The notes beneath the pieces are model-generated. The model made no database searches. It worked only from the letters and a program-made list of their open reading frames with translations, and was not told the DNA's origin. The position numbers and the translations under genes were made by a program. A DNA stretch of 44,798 nucleotides from Verrucomicrobiota bacterium. GTDB taxonomy: Bacteria; Verrucomicrobiota; Verrucomicrobiia; Opitutales; UBA953. The stretch spans positions 1-44,798 of the forward strand of contig BJHS01000016.1 of assembly GCA_014193315.1 (NCBI GenBank), read 5' to 3'. Below, one piece after another: positions 16,002 to 25,158 of this stretch. Each line of letters starts with the position of its first letter. Within the stretch, counting starts at the first letter, position 1.

Positions 16002-16601
16002 ATGAGTCTCCTTACCCTTGCCCTCATCGTCGCCGCGACCAACACGCAGCCGAACACCAAAGGGACGACGACCAAGACCAACTCCTCGAAGACGACCTTG
16101 CGCGCGTCGAAGAATTCCAAGACGAGCACCGCCAACGCCCCGACAGATCCCAACGCGCCGGCGACGACCGATGACGCCGTGGCCACCGACCCGGCATCCC
16201 CGAAGAAGCCGAAGGGCAAGAAGGACGAGGCTCCGGCCGCCGCCCCGGAGGCGGGCGACCCGGCCTCCTTGGTCGCTAACTCCGTCGACGCCGCCACGCA
16301 GATCGCCAACGCCGCCGCCAAGGCTGCGATGGATGAAGTCGCCAAGCTTTCCGCGATCGGCAGCGGTTCCGCCGGCCCCTCGCTCGTCGACGGCAAGACG
16401 GTCGAGGCGGGCGTCGCCGGCGCAGGCGCCGTCGCCAAGGAAGTCTCCAAGGCCAGCAAGGCCAAGAAGGAAGCCCCGGCCGATAGCGCCGAGGAGCCAA
16501 AGCCGGAGAAGAAAGGCAAGCCGACGAAGGCCGCCCAGACCGAAGGCAAGGACGGCGAACTCTTTGGTGTGAAGGTCGAAGGTAAGCCGGAGAAGAAGTA
16601 A
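16002..16601 (+). CDS. Ala/Lys/Pro-rich low-complexity protein, probably exported
   Basis: A 199-residue protein. A short hydrophobic leader (MSLLTLALIVAA) precedes a disordered Thr/Lys/Ala/Pro-rich chain with alternating basic and acidic blocks (KKPKGKKDE, KASKAKKEAP, PEKKGKPTKAA). A more helical middle reads DPASLVANSVDAATQIANAAAKAAMDEVAKL. The frame is supported by its own promoter-like sequence and by the reverse frame being less plausible. No family is recognised; the composition resembles histone H1-like tails, but the leader argues for export. It shares style with the 75-residue protein at 17066. Confidence 0.62.
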   Translation: MSLLTLALIVAATNTQPNTKGTTTKTNSSKTTLRASKNSKTSTANAPTDPNAPATTDDAVATDPASPKKPKGKKDEAPAAAPEAGDPASLVANSVDAATQIANAAAKAAMDEVAKLSAIGSGSAGPSLVDGKTVEAGVAGAGAVAKEVSKASKAKKEAPADSAEEPKPEKKGKPTKAAQTEGKDGELFGVKVEGKPEKK

Positions 16602-17065
16602 AGGGAAGCTTCGCTGGGCCGGGGCGAGGAGCGGAGCACGGAGTCGATGAAGGCACTGCTGACTTGCTGACAGGAACGGGCATCTCGTGGCTCTTTGGTT
16701 TTCGCTCCGGCCAACTTGCCAACCGATCAACGGATTAACCACTGCCTCGCGTAGGGCTGACCGTCTTCGGTAGGCCGCGGACAAGCGGGACGCTCATCCC
16801 TACCTTGAGCGGTCATCGGTGCGCCTCTGGCCAACGACTCAACCGGTCAACGGATCGACTCTACCCGAGAGACTTCAGGGCCAGGGGCAGGCTTCCGGAA
16901 CGATAAAGACGGCGGAAGCCACATCGCCCCTAGGGCACCCTGCTTGGCCCTGACCCTATCGCCTGGCCCTATTCATTGGCTCCCGCCTGTCCCCGGCCCC
17001 AGCTCTCGCCCTTTTCAATTCCGCAACTTCTACCCTCCGCTGGGGTTTTTACTTACTGAATACCC
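16602..17065. other. Gene-free stretch with octanucleotide-period repeats
   Basis: No supported gene lies here. Three short arrays have an 8-bp period: GCTGAC at 16658 and 16666; CAAC at 16712, 16720 and 16728 (then TAAC at 16736); and CAAC at 16832, 16840 and 16848 (then CGAC at 16856). The last two arrays are a 28-bp imperfect direct repeat offset by exactly 120 bp. No terminator or known RNA motif was found. Confidence 0.6.
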
Positions 17066-17293
17066 ATGAAGAACCTCCTCGCACTCCTCCTCATCGCTGG
17101 CCTGGCTCAGGCCGCTGATACTCCTGCCAAAGATCCGGTCGCCCCGGCGGTCGCCCCGGCGGTCGCTCCGGCGACCGACCCGGCCGCTCCGGCCCCGACC
17201 GTCGACCCGACCAAGCCGACCACCCCCGCGGTGACCCCGGCCCCGACGCCTGAGCCGGAGAAGAAGAAAAAGAAGAAGAAGAAAGACGCCTAA
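17066..17293 (+). CDS. Small secreted Ala/Pro-rich protein with poly-lysine tail
   Basis: A 75-residue protein. A good signal peptide (MKNLLALLLIAGLAQAAD) is followed by a VAPAVAPAVAPATDP repeat region encoded by near-identical 12-bp units (about 17139-17185), a Thr/Pro stretch, and a C-terminal run of eight lysines before Asp-Ala. A strong terminator follows at 17317, which supports a real transcript. Function unknown; the basic tail could bind DNA, lipopolysaccharide or other anionic polymers outside the cytoplasm. Confidence 0.7.
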   Translation: MKNLLALLLIAGLAQAADTPAKDPVAPAVAPAVAPATDPAAPAPTVDPTKPTTPAVTPAPTPEPEKKKKKKKKDA

Positions 17294-17316
17294 GCCGTCT
17301 GGTCTTCGCAACCAAA

Positions 17317-17347
17317 CCCCGGCTCCGCAAGGAGGCCGGGGTTTTTC
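17317..17347 (+). terminator. Rho-independent terminator after the small secreted protein
   Basis: CCCCGGCTCC (17317-17326), loop GCAA, then GGAGGCCGGGG (17331-17341) form a 10-bp stem with one bulge, followed by TTTTTCTT. It lies 24 bp after the stop codon at 17293. Confidence 0.85.
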
Positions 17348-17373
17348 TTACCTTGAGGCCGACGCGAGCAGGC

Positions 17374-17751
17374 CTACTCCCAGTCGCATCGGCGGATCTC
17401 CGCGATATAAGGGAGCGAGGCCAAGCGGTGGAGAATCTCCCGCCACCCGGGTTGATGGGTATGGCCGAGGCACAACGCCTGACCCTCGCGACGACCGCTC
17501 CTCCCCCGCGAGACGAGCGAGATCCGCACGGTGGGGTCGATCGCGCGCACTTCCGCCAAGACCGCGGCGGCGGCCGGGACGCAGAATTCATAATCGACGG
17601 CGACCAAGCCATCCGCGGGCCCGCTCAGCCCATCGGGGCGGATCGCTGCCAACGAAAATCTCACCTTGTCATCCAACGAGACGCACCCGGGGGCGGCGAA
17701 CCCGAGCGCCAGCAGGGCCCCGCCCAGCCAAAGCCTGATGGAAGTTTTCAC
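17374..17751 (-). CDS. Hypothetical lipoprotein
   Basis: I favour a GTG start at 17751, which places a lipoprotein signal at the N-terminus (VKTSIRLWLGGALLALGFAAPGC, lipobox-like APGC at residues 20-23) and gives 125 residues. An in-frame ATG at 17817 would add 22 residues and bury the signal. The mature part includes DYEFCVPAAAAVLAEVRAIDPTVRISLVSRGRSG and ends SLPYIAEIRRCDWE. No family is recognised. It stands alone between the terminator at 17317 and the ftsK end. Confidence 0.6.
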   Translation of the reverse strand: MKTSIRLWLGGALLALGFAAPGCVSLDDKVRFSLAAIRPDGLSGPADGLVAVDYEFCVPAAAAVLAEVRAIDPTVRISLVSRGRSGRREGQALCLGHTHQPGWREILHRLASLPYIAEIRRCDWE

Positions 17752-17992
17752 GGTTTTTGGTCCCGCGAAGTCTGACCCTAGAGATATGATTGACGACAAC
17801 AACCGAAGCACCCCCATCGAAAGCCCTCAGTATGCACCAAGGTAGGGCGTTTCCCATCCTCCCAGCGGCAGGACCAAGGCGGCTCGGGCATCCTGACATG
17901 GCGGCACGAATCAGGAACTGGCCTTCCCATTCCCGCTTCGGCCCCTGGCCTAACCCGCGCCCTGAGCCTGCGAAGCCAAGGCTTCGCCCCGC

Positions 17993-20677
17993 TCAATCCT
18001 CCCGCAGGATCTCGCGCGGGCTGGAGCCGTTCTCGGGCCCGACATACCCACGTTCCTCCAGGGAGTCCATGATACGCGCGGCGCGATTATAGCCCAGCTT
18101 GAGCTTGCGCTGCAGCATGGAAACCGAGGCCCGGCGGTGGGTCTTGATGATCTGCCAGCAGCGTTCGATGAGCGCCTCCTCGTTATTGACGTCGACTTCG
18201 CTCGTGTCCTCATCGCCTTCCTCCGAGGCGCTGTTGATCGCTTCGACGATGTCCTGAGCGAACTCGGGGCCGCCGTTCTTGGCATGGATCTCGTCGACGA
18301 TGGCGCTGATTTCCTGTTCGCCGATGAAGGCGCCCTGCACGCGATTGAGCGTGGCCGTTCCCGGCGGGATGAAGAGCATGTCGCCGCGACCCACCAAGGA
18401 CTCCGCGCCGCCACGGTCGAGGATGGTGCGCGAGTCGATCTGCGAGGAGACCTTGAAGGCGATCCGGGTCGGGAAGTTGGCCTTGATCAGGCCCGTGATG
18501 ACGTCGGTCGAAGGACGCTGGGTGGTGAGCACCAGGTGGATGCCAGCGGCGCGGGCCAGCTGGGCCAGGCGCGCGACGAGCGTTTCGATGTCCTTGGCGG
18601 CGACCATCATGAGGTCCGCCATCTCGTCGATGATGCAGACGATGTAAGGTAGCCTCTCCGTCGGGATGACGATGCCGTCATCGATCACGCTTTCGGCCGC
18701 CTCGGTGGCCGCGGCCTGCTCCTCGGGGGTGAGCACGAGTTCCTCCTGCTTGGGTTGGCCCTTCTCCTTGTCAATCTTGGCGTTGAAGCCGGCGATGTTC
18801 TTCACCCCGAGCTTGCCGAAGATCTTGTAGCGCTTGCTCATCTCGGCCACCAGCCACTTCAGGGCGGCGGGCACGCGCTTCGGGTCGGTCTCGACCGGCA
18901 CGAGCAGGTGGGGGAGCTTGCTGTAGACCTGCAGCTCGACGACCTTCGGGTCGACCATGATGAAGCGGAGGTCCGCCGGGCGGTGGCGATAGAGCAGCGA
19001 GGCGATGAAGGCGTTGATGCAAACGGACTTCCCCTGGCCGGTGGAGCCGGCGATGAGGCAGTGCGGCATCTTCGCGAGGTCGGCGATGACGGGCTTGCCC
19101 GTGACGCTGTCCACGCCGAGGACGACGGGGACTTCCATCTTGGCGCGGGCGTCGACCCAAGCCTGGGATTCGATGATCTCGCGCAGGAGCACGTCCTTGC
19201 GGACGCGGTTAGGGATCTCGATGCCGACGGTGCCCTTGCCGGGTACCGGCGCGAGGATGCGCACAGCCTCGGCCTCGAGGTTCATCGCGATGTTATTCGA
19301 GAGGTTGGCGATCTTCTCCACGCGGACCCCGGGGGCGGGCTTGATCTCGTAGCGCGTGATGGACGGGCCTTGCTGGATGCCCACGTCGATACCGGCGGTA
19401 GGGTCGACCGGGATGCAGTCGACCTTGAATTGCTTGAGGGTCTCGATCAGGTCCTGGGCGCGTTTCCGGAAATCCTCGGCCGGCGCTTCCGAACCTTCCT
19501 TGGGCTTGGCGAGGTGATCACGGCTCGGGAAAATGTAATCGCCGCTGCTCTTGAGCTGCTGCGAGGCCTTGGCCCGCTCGATTGCCTCCGGTTTGACCAC
19601 GAGGAGCTTCCCGCCCCCGACGGTCGAGACGACCTCGGGCTCGGGCGCCTTCTTCACGGGCTCCGGCTTGACCGGCTCGGGCTTCGCCGGCGCCGGCGCA
19701 GCCGCGACCACGGCAGGCGTGACGGTCAAGGACTCGGGTTGCACCGTCTCCGGGGCGGAAGCGGCGACCGCAGCCGGCTCGTCGTCCGGAGTCGCCTTGC
19801 CGCGACCCTTTTTCACGGGCGGTAAGTCGAGCGCATCGAGGTCGTCGTCCAACGGGACATCGACCAAGCCGGTCACGGTGATAGCTTTGGTTGAGGATTT
19901 CGGCTGGGCGGAAGGCAGCACCTCGGCACCGACGATTTCCTGCTGCTTGCGGCGCAACTCGGCGGCGGCCACGGCGCGACGGCGGCGCTCCTCCTCCACC
20001 TTGAGGGCGGCGGCCTTGCGGTCGGCATTCCAAGCGCCCACCCCATCGCGCAACTCGGCGATCCAGGCGGACAACGTGGCCTTCGGGTCGTCGGCGACGA
20101 CGCCGAGTAAACAGAAACCGTAAGGCAAGATGAGCACCCACACGCCGATCGGCCCCAGCACGGGTTTGCAGAGGCTGTTATAAAGGAAACCGCCGAGCAC
20201 CCCGCCGGCGCCCTTGGGATCAAAGGCGCCCCAGGGCACCGTCTGGTTCGCATCCGCCTCCATCCCCAGCCAGCGCGCCAGGATTGGGGCGCCGAAGAGC
20301 AGGCAGGCCGCCATGAGCGCGACCTTGGTCGGCCAAAGCGTGTGGGCGCGATTATTGAGCGCGAACCACGCGGCGAGGAAGAGGAAGGCGGGGATCAGGA
20401 AGGCCGCGTAACCGAAGAGGCTGAACAGCAGGACGGCGATGCTGGCACCAAAGTCGCCGCAGGGGTTGTGAACTTCCGGGGCCCCGGTGGCCGCGGGTAG
20501 GACGAGATTTGTCTCCAGCCATTTGCGCATCCAGACGGCGTCCTGCAGCGTGTGGAACGCCATCGCGATCAGGAGGAACGTGCCGACCACGCCGAGGACG
20601 ACGGCGAGGATCGGGCGACTCTCGCTCGTCGGGCGGGCGAGGGTCGCGGTGGTGCGCTTGCGGGCGGGGGCGGGCAT
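17993..20677 (-). CDS. ftsK: DNA translocase FtsK/SpoIIIE
   Basis: The start is set at the ATG at 20677 (MPAPARKRTTATLARP); the open frame to 20875 lies inside the upstream gene. The 894-residue protein has about four N-terminal membrane segments (for example ILAVVLGVVGTFLLIAMAF), a Pro/Ala/Val-rich linker, and the FtsK motor. The motor includes the alpha/beta start (IGQ-like GIDVGIQQGPSITRYEIKPAPGV), Walker A GSTGQGKS near 540-547, Walker B IVCIIDEMADLMM near 675-688, and TQRPSTDVITGLIKANFPTRIAFKVSS. A C-terminal winged-helix gamma domain (SVSMLQRKLKLGYNRAARIMDSLEERGYVGP) reads KOPS-type sites. It moves chromosome dimers and termini through the division septum. It follows the HAD phosphatase gene with 5 bp between them. 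Confidence 0.95.
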   Translation of the reverse strand: MPAPARKRTTATLARPTSESRPILAVVLGVVGTFLLIAMAFHTLQDAVWMRKWLETNLVLPAATGAPEVHNPCGDFGASIAVLLFSLFGYAAFLIPAFLFLAAWFALNNRAHTLWPTKVALMAACLLFGAPILARWLGMEADANQTVPWGAFDPKGAGGVLGGFLYNSLCKPVLGPIGVWVLILPYGFCLLGVVADDPKATLSAWIAELRDGVGAWNADRKAAALKVEEERRRRAVAAAELRRKQQEIVGAEVLPSAQPKSSTKAITVTGLVDVPLDDDLDALDLPPVKKGRGKATPDDEPAAVAASAPETVQPESLTVTPAVVAAAPAPAKPEPVKPEPVKKAPEPEVVSTVGGGKLLVVKPEAIERAKASQQLKSSGDYIFPSRDHLAKPKEGSEAPAEDFRKRAQDLIETLKQFKVDCIPVDPTAGIDVGIQQGPSITRYEIKPAPGVRVEKIANLSNNIAMNLEAEAVRILAPVPGKGTVGIEIPNRVRKDVLLREIIESQAWVDARAKMEVPVVLGVDSVTGKPVIADLAKMPHCLIAGSTGQGKSVCINAFIASLLYRHRPADLRFIMVDPKVVELQVYSKLPHLLVPVETDPKRVPAALKWLVAEMSKRYKIFGKLGVKNIAGFNAKIDKEKGQPKQEELVLTPEEQAAATEAAESVIDDGIVIPTERLPYIVCIIDEMADLMMVAAKDIETLVARLAQLARAAGIHLVLTTQRPSTDVITGLIKANFPTRIAFKVSSQIDSRTILDRGGAESLVGRGDMLFIPPGTATLNRVQGAFIGEQEISAIVDEIHAKNGGPEFAQDIVEAINSASEEGDEDTSEVDVNNEEALIERCWQIIKTHRRASVSMLQRKLKLGYNRAARIMDSLEERGYVGPENGSSPREILRED

Positions 20678-20682
20678 CGGGA

Positions 20683-21708
20683 TTATTCGCCGAAGAGATG
20701 ACCCTGCTGCGTGCCGGCCTCGGGCGGAGGCGTCGGGTCGGCATGCAGGTGACGGGGCGGACGGGTGACACGCGCGGCGACGGAACGCTGCCGTTCCTGG
20801 GCGAGGCGCTCGACCATGCTCACGAGGGCGTGGCGGATCCACTTCGGGGTGAAAGAGGCGGCGGCGTAGTCGCACGGGCCGTAGCCGTGGACGCGGCCGG
20901 CCTGGAGCAGCGCGTCGTTCTGGGCGAACTCGGCCTCGCTCTCGGGCACGTAGACCGCGAAGGCCTTGCCGCCGTTCTTGCGCAGCAGCGAAAAGACCGG
21001 CACGTCACTGGGACCGTCGGCCACGTAGATCATGTTCTCGAACGGGACGCGGCGATCCTCGGTGCGCACCACCGCATTGACGTCAATCTCGGGGTTCTTG
21101 TTCGAGCCTTTGTTGATCTCGAAAAGGAAGCGTGTCTTGATGGTGTTATCGACCATCGCGGCGACTTGGGTGATCTCGGTCGGCAGCTCGAGCGAGAGCT
21201 CATCCTGGCGGGTGAAATGGGGCGGCAGCGGGTGTTCGAGGAACTCGCAGCCGTAGATGCCGTCGACGTGCGGGGCGAGGCTCGTACCGCGGATCATCTC
21301 GGCGAGGCCAGTGCTGATGACGTAATGCTCGAGGGCGACCTCGACGTTGTGCTTCCGGCCGAGCTCGCGGACGAAGTCCTTGAGCGCCGGGAAGAAGTCA
21401 GGGAGGCCCGGGCAAAGCGCGATGTCGCCGCCGAGCTCGCGGAGCCGCTGGTTGGTCAGGCCCTTCATGGCGCCGGACTTCACGTAGCTGAGCAGGTGAT
21501 TGAGGTAGACGGAGTCCTTGGAGGTCCGGATGCCCTTGCGGGCGTAGAACGCGGGCAGCTGGTTGGTCTCCTTCCAGAAGAGTTCCTCGTCCACGCCAAA
21601 GGCCTTGAACAAAGGCGTCTGCATGTAGCCCGGGCAAAGGGTCTTGTCGAAATCCCAGACGCAGGCGAGCACGTGGCTTCCTCGAAGGGCGGGTTCCTGG
21701 GGCTGCAT
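20683..21708 (-). CDS. HAD-superfamily phosphatase
   Basis: The start is set at the ATG at 21708 (MQPQEPALRGSHVLACVWDFDKTL), giving 341 residues. The HAD nucleophile motif is DFDKT near residue 20. Motif II/III candidates are STGLAEMI near 120-135 (threonine/serine) and IYVADGPSDVPVFSLLRKNGG near 220-240 (acidic motif IV). The long segment between them is a cap domain. It is a cytoplasmic phosphatase of unknown substrate. It is encoded immediately upstream of ftsK (5 bp gap) and divergent from prfA. The last 35 residues are Pro/Arg-rich and probably disordered. Confidence 0.85.
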   Translation of the reverse strand: MQPQEPALRGSHVLACVWDFDKTLCPGYMQTPLFKAFGVDEELFWKETNQLPAFYARKGIRTSKDSVYLNHLLSYVKSGAMKGLTNQRLRELGGDIALCPGLPDFFPALKDFVRELGRKHNVEVALEHYVISTGLAEMIRGTSLAPHVDGIYGCEFLEHPLPPHFTRQDELSLELPTEITQVAAMVDNTIKTRFLFEINKGSNKNPEIDVNAVVRTEDRRVPFENMIYVADGPSDVPVFSLLRKNGGKAFAVYVPESEAEFAQNDALLQAGRVHGYGPCDYAAASFTPKWIRHALVSMVERLAQERQRSVAARVTRPPRHLHADPTPPPEAGTQQGHLFGE

Positions 21709-21826
21709 GTCTGGTAAAAGGAGGGAGGAGGTGCGAAAGGTCGTGCTTGCGGAGGTCGTCCGACCGCACTCCATTGATTAACCGAGGGACCTGCCCTATC
21801 CAAGTCCTGATTGCCCGAAACCCGCC

Positions 21827-22918
21827 ATGTCCGACTCCCCCCTCCGCCCCGATATGTCCGGGTTCCGCCGTCGCCTGACGGAGCTGGAGGGGCTGATGGC
21901 CGACCCGGCGACCTTCGGGGATGGCCGCCGGGCCGCCGCCCTCGGCGCCGAGCTCCGCTTCACCTCCAAGGCGGTCAAGGCCGACGAAATCCTGGTGGGG
22001 CTGGAAAAGGAACTCGCGGAGTCCCAAACCTTGCTCGCCGAGAGCGACGGCGAGATGCGGGCGATGGCCGAAGAAGAGGTCCGTCGCCTGACCCCCTCCG
22101 TCGCCACCGCCCGAGAACAGCTCATCCGCGCCATCCTTCCGCCCAACCCCGATGACTCGCGCAACGCGATGGTCGAAATCCGGGCCGGCACCGGCGGCGA
22201 CGAGGCCTCGCTGTTTGCGGCCGATCTCCTGCGGGCCTACACCCGCTTCGCCGAACGCAAGGGCTGGAAATGCGAGCTGATGTCCTTGGCCCAATCCGAC
22301 CTCGGCGGGGTACGCGAGGCGGTCCTGCTCATCGAGGGCGAAGGGGCCACCGCCCTGCTCCGCCACGAAGCCGGCGTCCACCGCGTCCAGCGGGTGCCGG
22401 CCACCGAAGCCTCCGGGCGCGTCCACACCTCCGCCGCCACCGTCGCCGTCTTGGCCGAGGCCGAGGAGGCCGAAGTCGTGCTCAAGCCCGAGGACCTCGA
22501 GATGACGGTCGCCCGGGCTTCCGGGGCCGGCGGTCAGCACGTCAACAAGACGGAGTCGGCCGTCCAGATCATCCATAAGCCGACCGGCCTGATGGTCTAC
22601 TGCGCCGACGAGCGCTCCCAGCTACGCAACCGCCAGAAAGCCCTCCGCGTCCTCCGCTCCCGCTTGCTGGACCAGACCCGGACCAAGGAACGCGAGCTGC
22701 GCGCCGACACCCGCAAGAACATGATCGGCTCCGGCGACCGGTCCGAGCGCATCCGCACCTACAATTTTCCGCAGAACCGCATCACGGACCACCGCATCGA
22801 CCTGACGGTGCACGGGATCGAGCAAGTCCTCGAAGGCGAACTCGATGAGTTGGTGAATGCGCTCTACGAGGCCGATATCCGCACGCGCGCGGAAGCGATC
22901 ACTCGTCCCTCAGCGTAA
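21827..22918 (+). CDS. prfA: Peptide chain release factor 1
   Basis: A 363-residue class I release factor. The peptidyl-hydrolysis motif GGQ is in [17 protein letters not shown] (about 235-237). The codon-recognition tripeptide is PAT (about 191-193, in [20 protein letters not shown]), which marks RF1 (UAA and UAG) rather than RF2. Other conserved stretches are [23 protein letters not shown] and [20 protein letters not shown]. Its presence shows that UAG is a normal stop in this genome, which matters for the amber codon at 6871. Its 3' end overlaps the convergent hypothetical gene by 20 bp. Confidence 0.97.
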   Translation: MSDSPLRPDMSGFRRRLTELEGLMADPATFGDGRRAAALGAELRFTSKAVKADEILVGLEKELAESQTLLAESDGEMRAMAEEEVRRLTPSVATAREQLIRAILPPNPDDSRNAMVEIRAGTGGDEASLFAADLLRAYTRFAERKGWKCELMSLAQSDLGGVREAVLLIEGEGATALLRHEAGVHRVQRVPATEASGRVHTSAATVAVLAEAEEAEVVLKPEDLEMTVARASGAGGQHVNKTESAVQIIHKPTGLMVYCADERSQLRNRQKALRVLRSRLLDQTRTKERELRADTRKNMIGSGDRSERIRTYNFPQNRITDHRIDLTVHGIEQVLEGELDELVNALYEADIRTRAEAITRPSA

Positions 22919-23399
22919 AGACGCCGGCTTGGTCGTCGGCGCGAAACTTGCCAGCGGTCGTCCGCCCGTCATCCAACTGCGCATCGACCGCCGTCAGCAG
23001 ACGTAGCGTCCCGTCGCCCGGCTCCGCGGCGGTGAAAACCAACGCGGGCTTCCCCTTCCCGGCTGGCCCGTTGGTCGTGAACCGCCAGGTTCCGACCGCG
23101 GTGCACTTGGCCACGCTCGGCTGGACCGCGGCGGCGAAGCCGTAACCTTGGATAGACTCCGGTGCCTTGGTGAAATCGAAATCCTCCGGCCAGGCGCCCT
23201 TCTCGGCCCGATGCTGGAGCAGGGGCACCCGGGCGGCCCGGCAGACGGCGGCGACGGTCTCGGCCTTCAGGCTGTCCTTGCTGGCCACGAAAAAAGCGTA
23301 GCCGAAGGCGAGCGCCAGGCCCAGCACCGCGGAGATGGTCACGTGGTACCATAAGGGCGACGTGGGTGCCTGGAGAATTTTGGGCGAGGTATCGGCCAT
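22899..23399 (-). CDS. Single-pass membrane hypothetical protein
   Basis: A 166-residue protein with one membrane helix near residues 22-43 ([20 protein letters not shown]) followed by a soluble periplasmic domain: [30 protein letters not shown], then [15 protein letters not shown] and a beta-rich end. The helix plus the 'short helix then GxWP' layout resembles type II pseudopilins, but the cleavage motif is not canonical. Function unknown. It converges with prfA, overlapping its last 20 bp. Confidence 0.7.
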   Translation of the reverse strand: MADTSPKILQAPTSPLWYHVTISAVLGLALAFGYAFFVASKDSLKAETVAAVCRAARVPLLQHRAEKGAWPEDFDFTKAPESIQGYGFAAAVQPSVAKCTAVGTWRFTTNGPAGKGKPALVFTAAEPGDGTLRLLTAVDAQLDDGRTTAGKFRADDQAGVFTLRDE

Positions 23400-23500
23400 A
23401 GGGGGAAGCCTAGGTTGCGACGCCCGGGATAACCTTCAAGCCCGGAGCCAACCATTTTGCTTCTTGGAGCGGACCCATTTCGCGCCTTGATGGGGAGCGG

Positions 23501-24283
23501 ATGGATCCCGCCCACCTCGAACGCTTCGCCGGCATCGGCCGCCTCTACGGGCGCGCCGGGATGGAGCGCCTCGCCCGCGCGTCGTTCATGGTCGTCGGCC
23601 TCGGGGGCGTCGGCTCCTGGACCGCCGAAGCCCTCGCCCGCTCCGGCGTGGGCCACCTCGCGCTCGTCGACGGCGATAGCGTGTGCGTCTCCAACACCAA
23701 CCGGCAGTTGCACGCGGTCGCGGGCAACCTCGGCAAGGCCAAGACCACCGCGGTCGCAGAACGGGTGCGCGCCATCCACCCAGCGATTCGCACCACGGAG
23801 CACACGCGGTTTCTCTCGCGTTTCAACCCGCACGAAGTCCTCGCAGGTTTTGAGGGCGTGGTAATCGACGCAATGGACGCGCTTTCGCCGAAGTGCGGGC
23901 TCATCGCCGAGGCCGTGAACCGCAAGTTGCCCGTGGTGACGGTCGGCGGGTGCGCCGGCCGGCTCGATGGCACGCGCCTCAAGGTGACGGACCTGCGCGA
24001 CTCGCGCGACGATCCACTGATGATGCTGGTGCGCAAGCGGCTCCGGCAGAATTTCGACTTCCCCCGCGGCAAGACGCCCTTCGGGGTGTCGTGCGTGTGG
24101 TCCGATGAACCGTTCACGCAGCCCACCGACTGCGAAGGTCTCCCGGGCGGCGAGATCCCCGAGGGCGAGGACCTCCACCCGAACTGCGAATGGGGTTACG
24201 GGACCGCGGCCCACGTGGCCGGAGCCTTCGGGCTGGCCGCGGCGGGCGAGGCCCTGCGGCTCGCGCTACGTCCCCAGGAATAG
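23501..24283 (+). CDS. tcdA: tRNA threonylcarbamoyladenosine dehydratase (ThiF/E1-like)
   Basis: A 260-residue E1-like adenylating protein. The nucleotide-binding loop is VVGLGGVGSWTAEALARSG (31-49), followed by VDGDSVCVSNTNRQLHA (56-72), the signature of TcdA/CsdL. The later stretch VVIDAMDALSPKCGLI and the C-terminal WGYGTAAHVAGAFGLAAAGEALR also fit. TcdA converts t6A37 of ANN-decoding tRNAs into its cyclic form using ATP. Its last 18 bp overlap the end of the convergent tatD gene. Confidence 0.9.
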   Translation: MDPAHLERFAGIGRLYGRAGMERLARASFMVVGLGGVGSWTAEALARSGVGHLALVDGDSVCVSNTNRQLHAVAGNLGKAKTTAVAERVRAIHPAIRTTEHTRFLSRFNPHEVLAGFEGVVIDAMDALSPKCGLIAEAVNRKLPVVTVGGCAGRLDGTRLKVTDLRDSRDDPLMMLVRKRLRQNFDFPRGKTPFGVSCVWSDEPFTQPTDCEGLPGGEIPEGEDLHPNCEWGYGTAAHVAGAFGLAAAGEALRLALRPQE

Positions 24284-25063
24284 CCGCGTGAAATTCGCCC
24301 GCGTCGTCGCGGCGGCCTGCTCCGGCTCCACGCCCATCGTGGAAGCCAGTTCACCGAGGTTGCGCAACAGGTTGGCCGGGTGGTTCTGCGGCGTGCCATC
24401 GGCCGCCGGCGGCAACTCATGGACTCGGTAGGCCGGAGCCGGGCAAAGGGCGGGCGCATCCGTCTCGACGAGGACCCGCTCCCGGGGGATGGCCGCGGCG
24501 AACTGCTCGCGCAGGTGGGCCTTGCGCTCCGGGAAGTGATGCGCGCTGAAGGAGAAGTAGGCGCCGAGCCGCGCCAGCTCGAGCACGAGCTCGACCGGGC
24601 CGTTCCAGCTGTGCAGCAAGAAGCCGCGCCGCGGTCGCTCGGTCGCCCGCAGGATGTCCATCAACGGCCCGATCGCCCGCACGCAGTGGATCGTGAGCGG
24701 CCGGTCGAGCTCGACGGCGAGCGCGAGCTGCGCGCGGAAGGCCGCCTCCTGCGCAACCGGGTCGAAGCCCTCGACCCAGCGGTCGAGCCCCATCTCGCCG
24801 ACGCCCGCGCCCGGATGGGCGAGGAGCACGCGCCGGAGCTCGGCCAGCCAGCCCGCCGGGGCGGTCGGGACATCCCAAGGATGCAGGCCGAAGGACGGGA
24901 GGTTGCGCGGGTCGCGCACCGCGAGCGCCGCCACGTCGGCCCAATCCTCGGGCGAGGATCCGTTGATGACGGCGTAGCTGACGCCTTCGGACCGGGCCAG
25001 TTCCACCGCCGCGGAGGGCACCTCGGCGAACTGGTAATGGCAATGGGCGTCGTGGACTTCCAT
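24266..25063 (-). CDS. tatD: TatD-family metal-dependent hydrolase
   Basis: A 265-residue TIM-barrel hydrolase with the TatD metal ligands in order: His7 and His9 in DAHCHY, Glu90 in GEMGLDRW, His126 in LTIHCVRA, His in LLHSWNGP and Asp in VLVETDAPALCP. Related enzymes are 3'-5' exonucleases or deacylases. It is the housekeeping-type member; a second, divergent TatD-like protein in this window (40582-41397) belongs to the ebo cluster. It diverges from purC, with 95 bp between start codons. Confidence 0.88.
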   Translation of the reverse strand: MEVHDAHCHYQFAEVPSAAVELARSEGVSYAVINGSSPEDWADVAALAVRDPRNLPSFGLHPWDVPTAPAGWLAELRRVLLAHPGAGVGEMGLDRWVEGFDPVAQEAAFRAQLALAVELDRPLTIHCVRAIGPLMDILRATERPRRGFLLHSWNGPVELVLELARLGAYFSFSAHHFPERKAHLREQFAAAIPRERVLVETDAPALCPAPAYRVHELPPAADGTPQNHPANLLRNLGELASTMGVEPEQAAATTRANFTRLFLGT

Positions 25064-25158
25064 CTCGGTCGGGTTAGCGTGACGCGCCCGCTGGACGCCT
25101 CAACGCTGAACGCGTTTCCTTGCCCTCGGCCCCCGCCCTGCCCTATCTCGGTGCCAGG

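Noticed and set aside
21398-22576. 392-residue minus-strand frame over prfA
   Set aside because: Antisense shadow of prfA that runs into the HAD gene out of frame.
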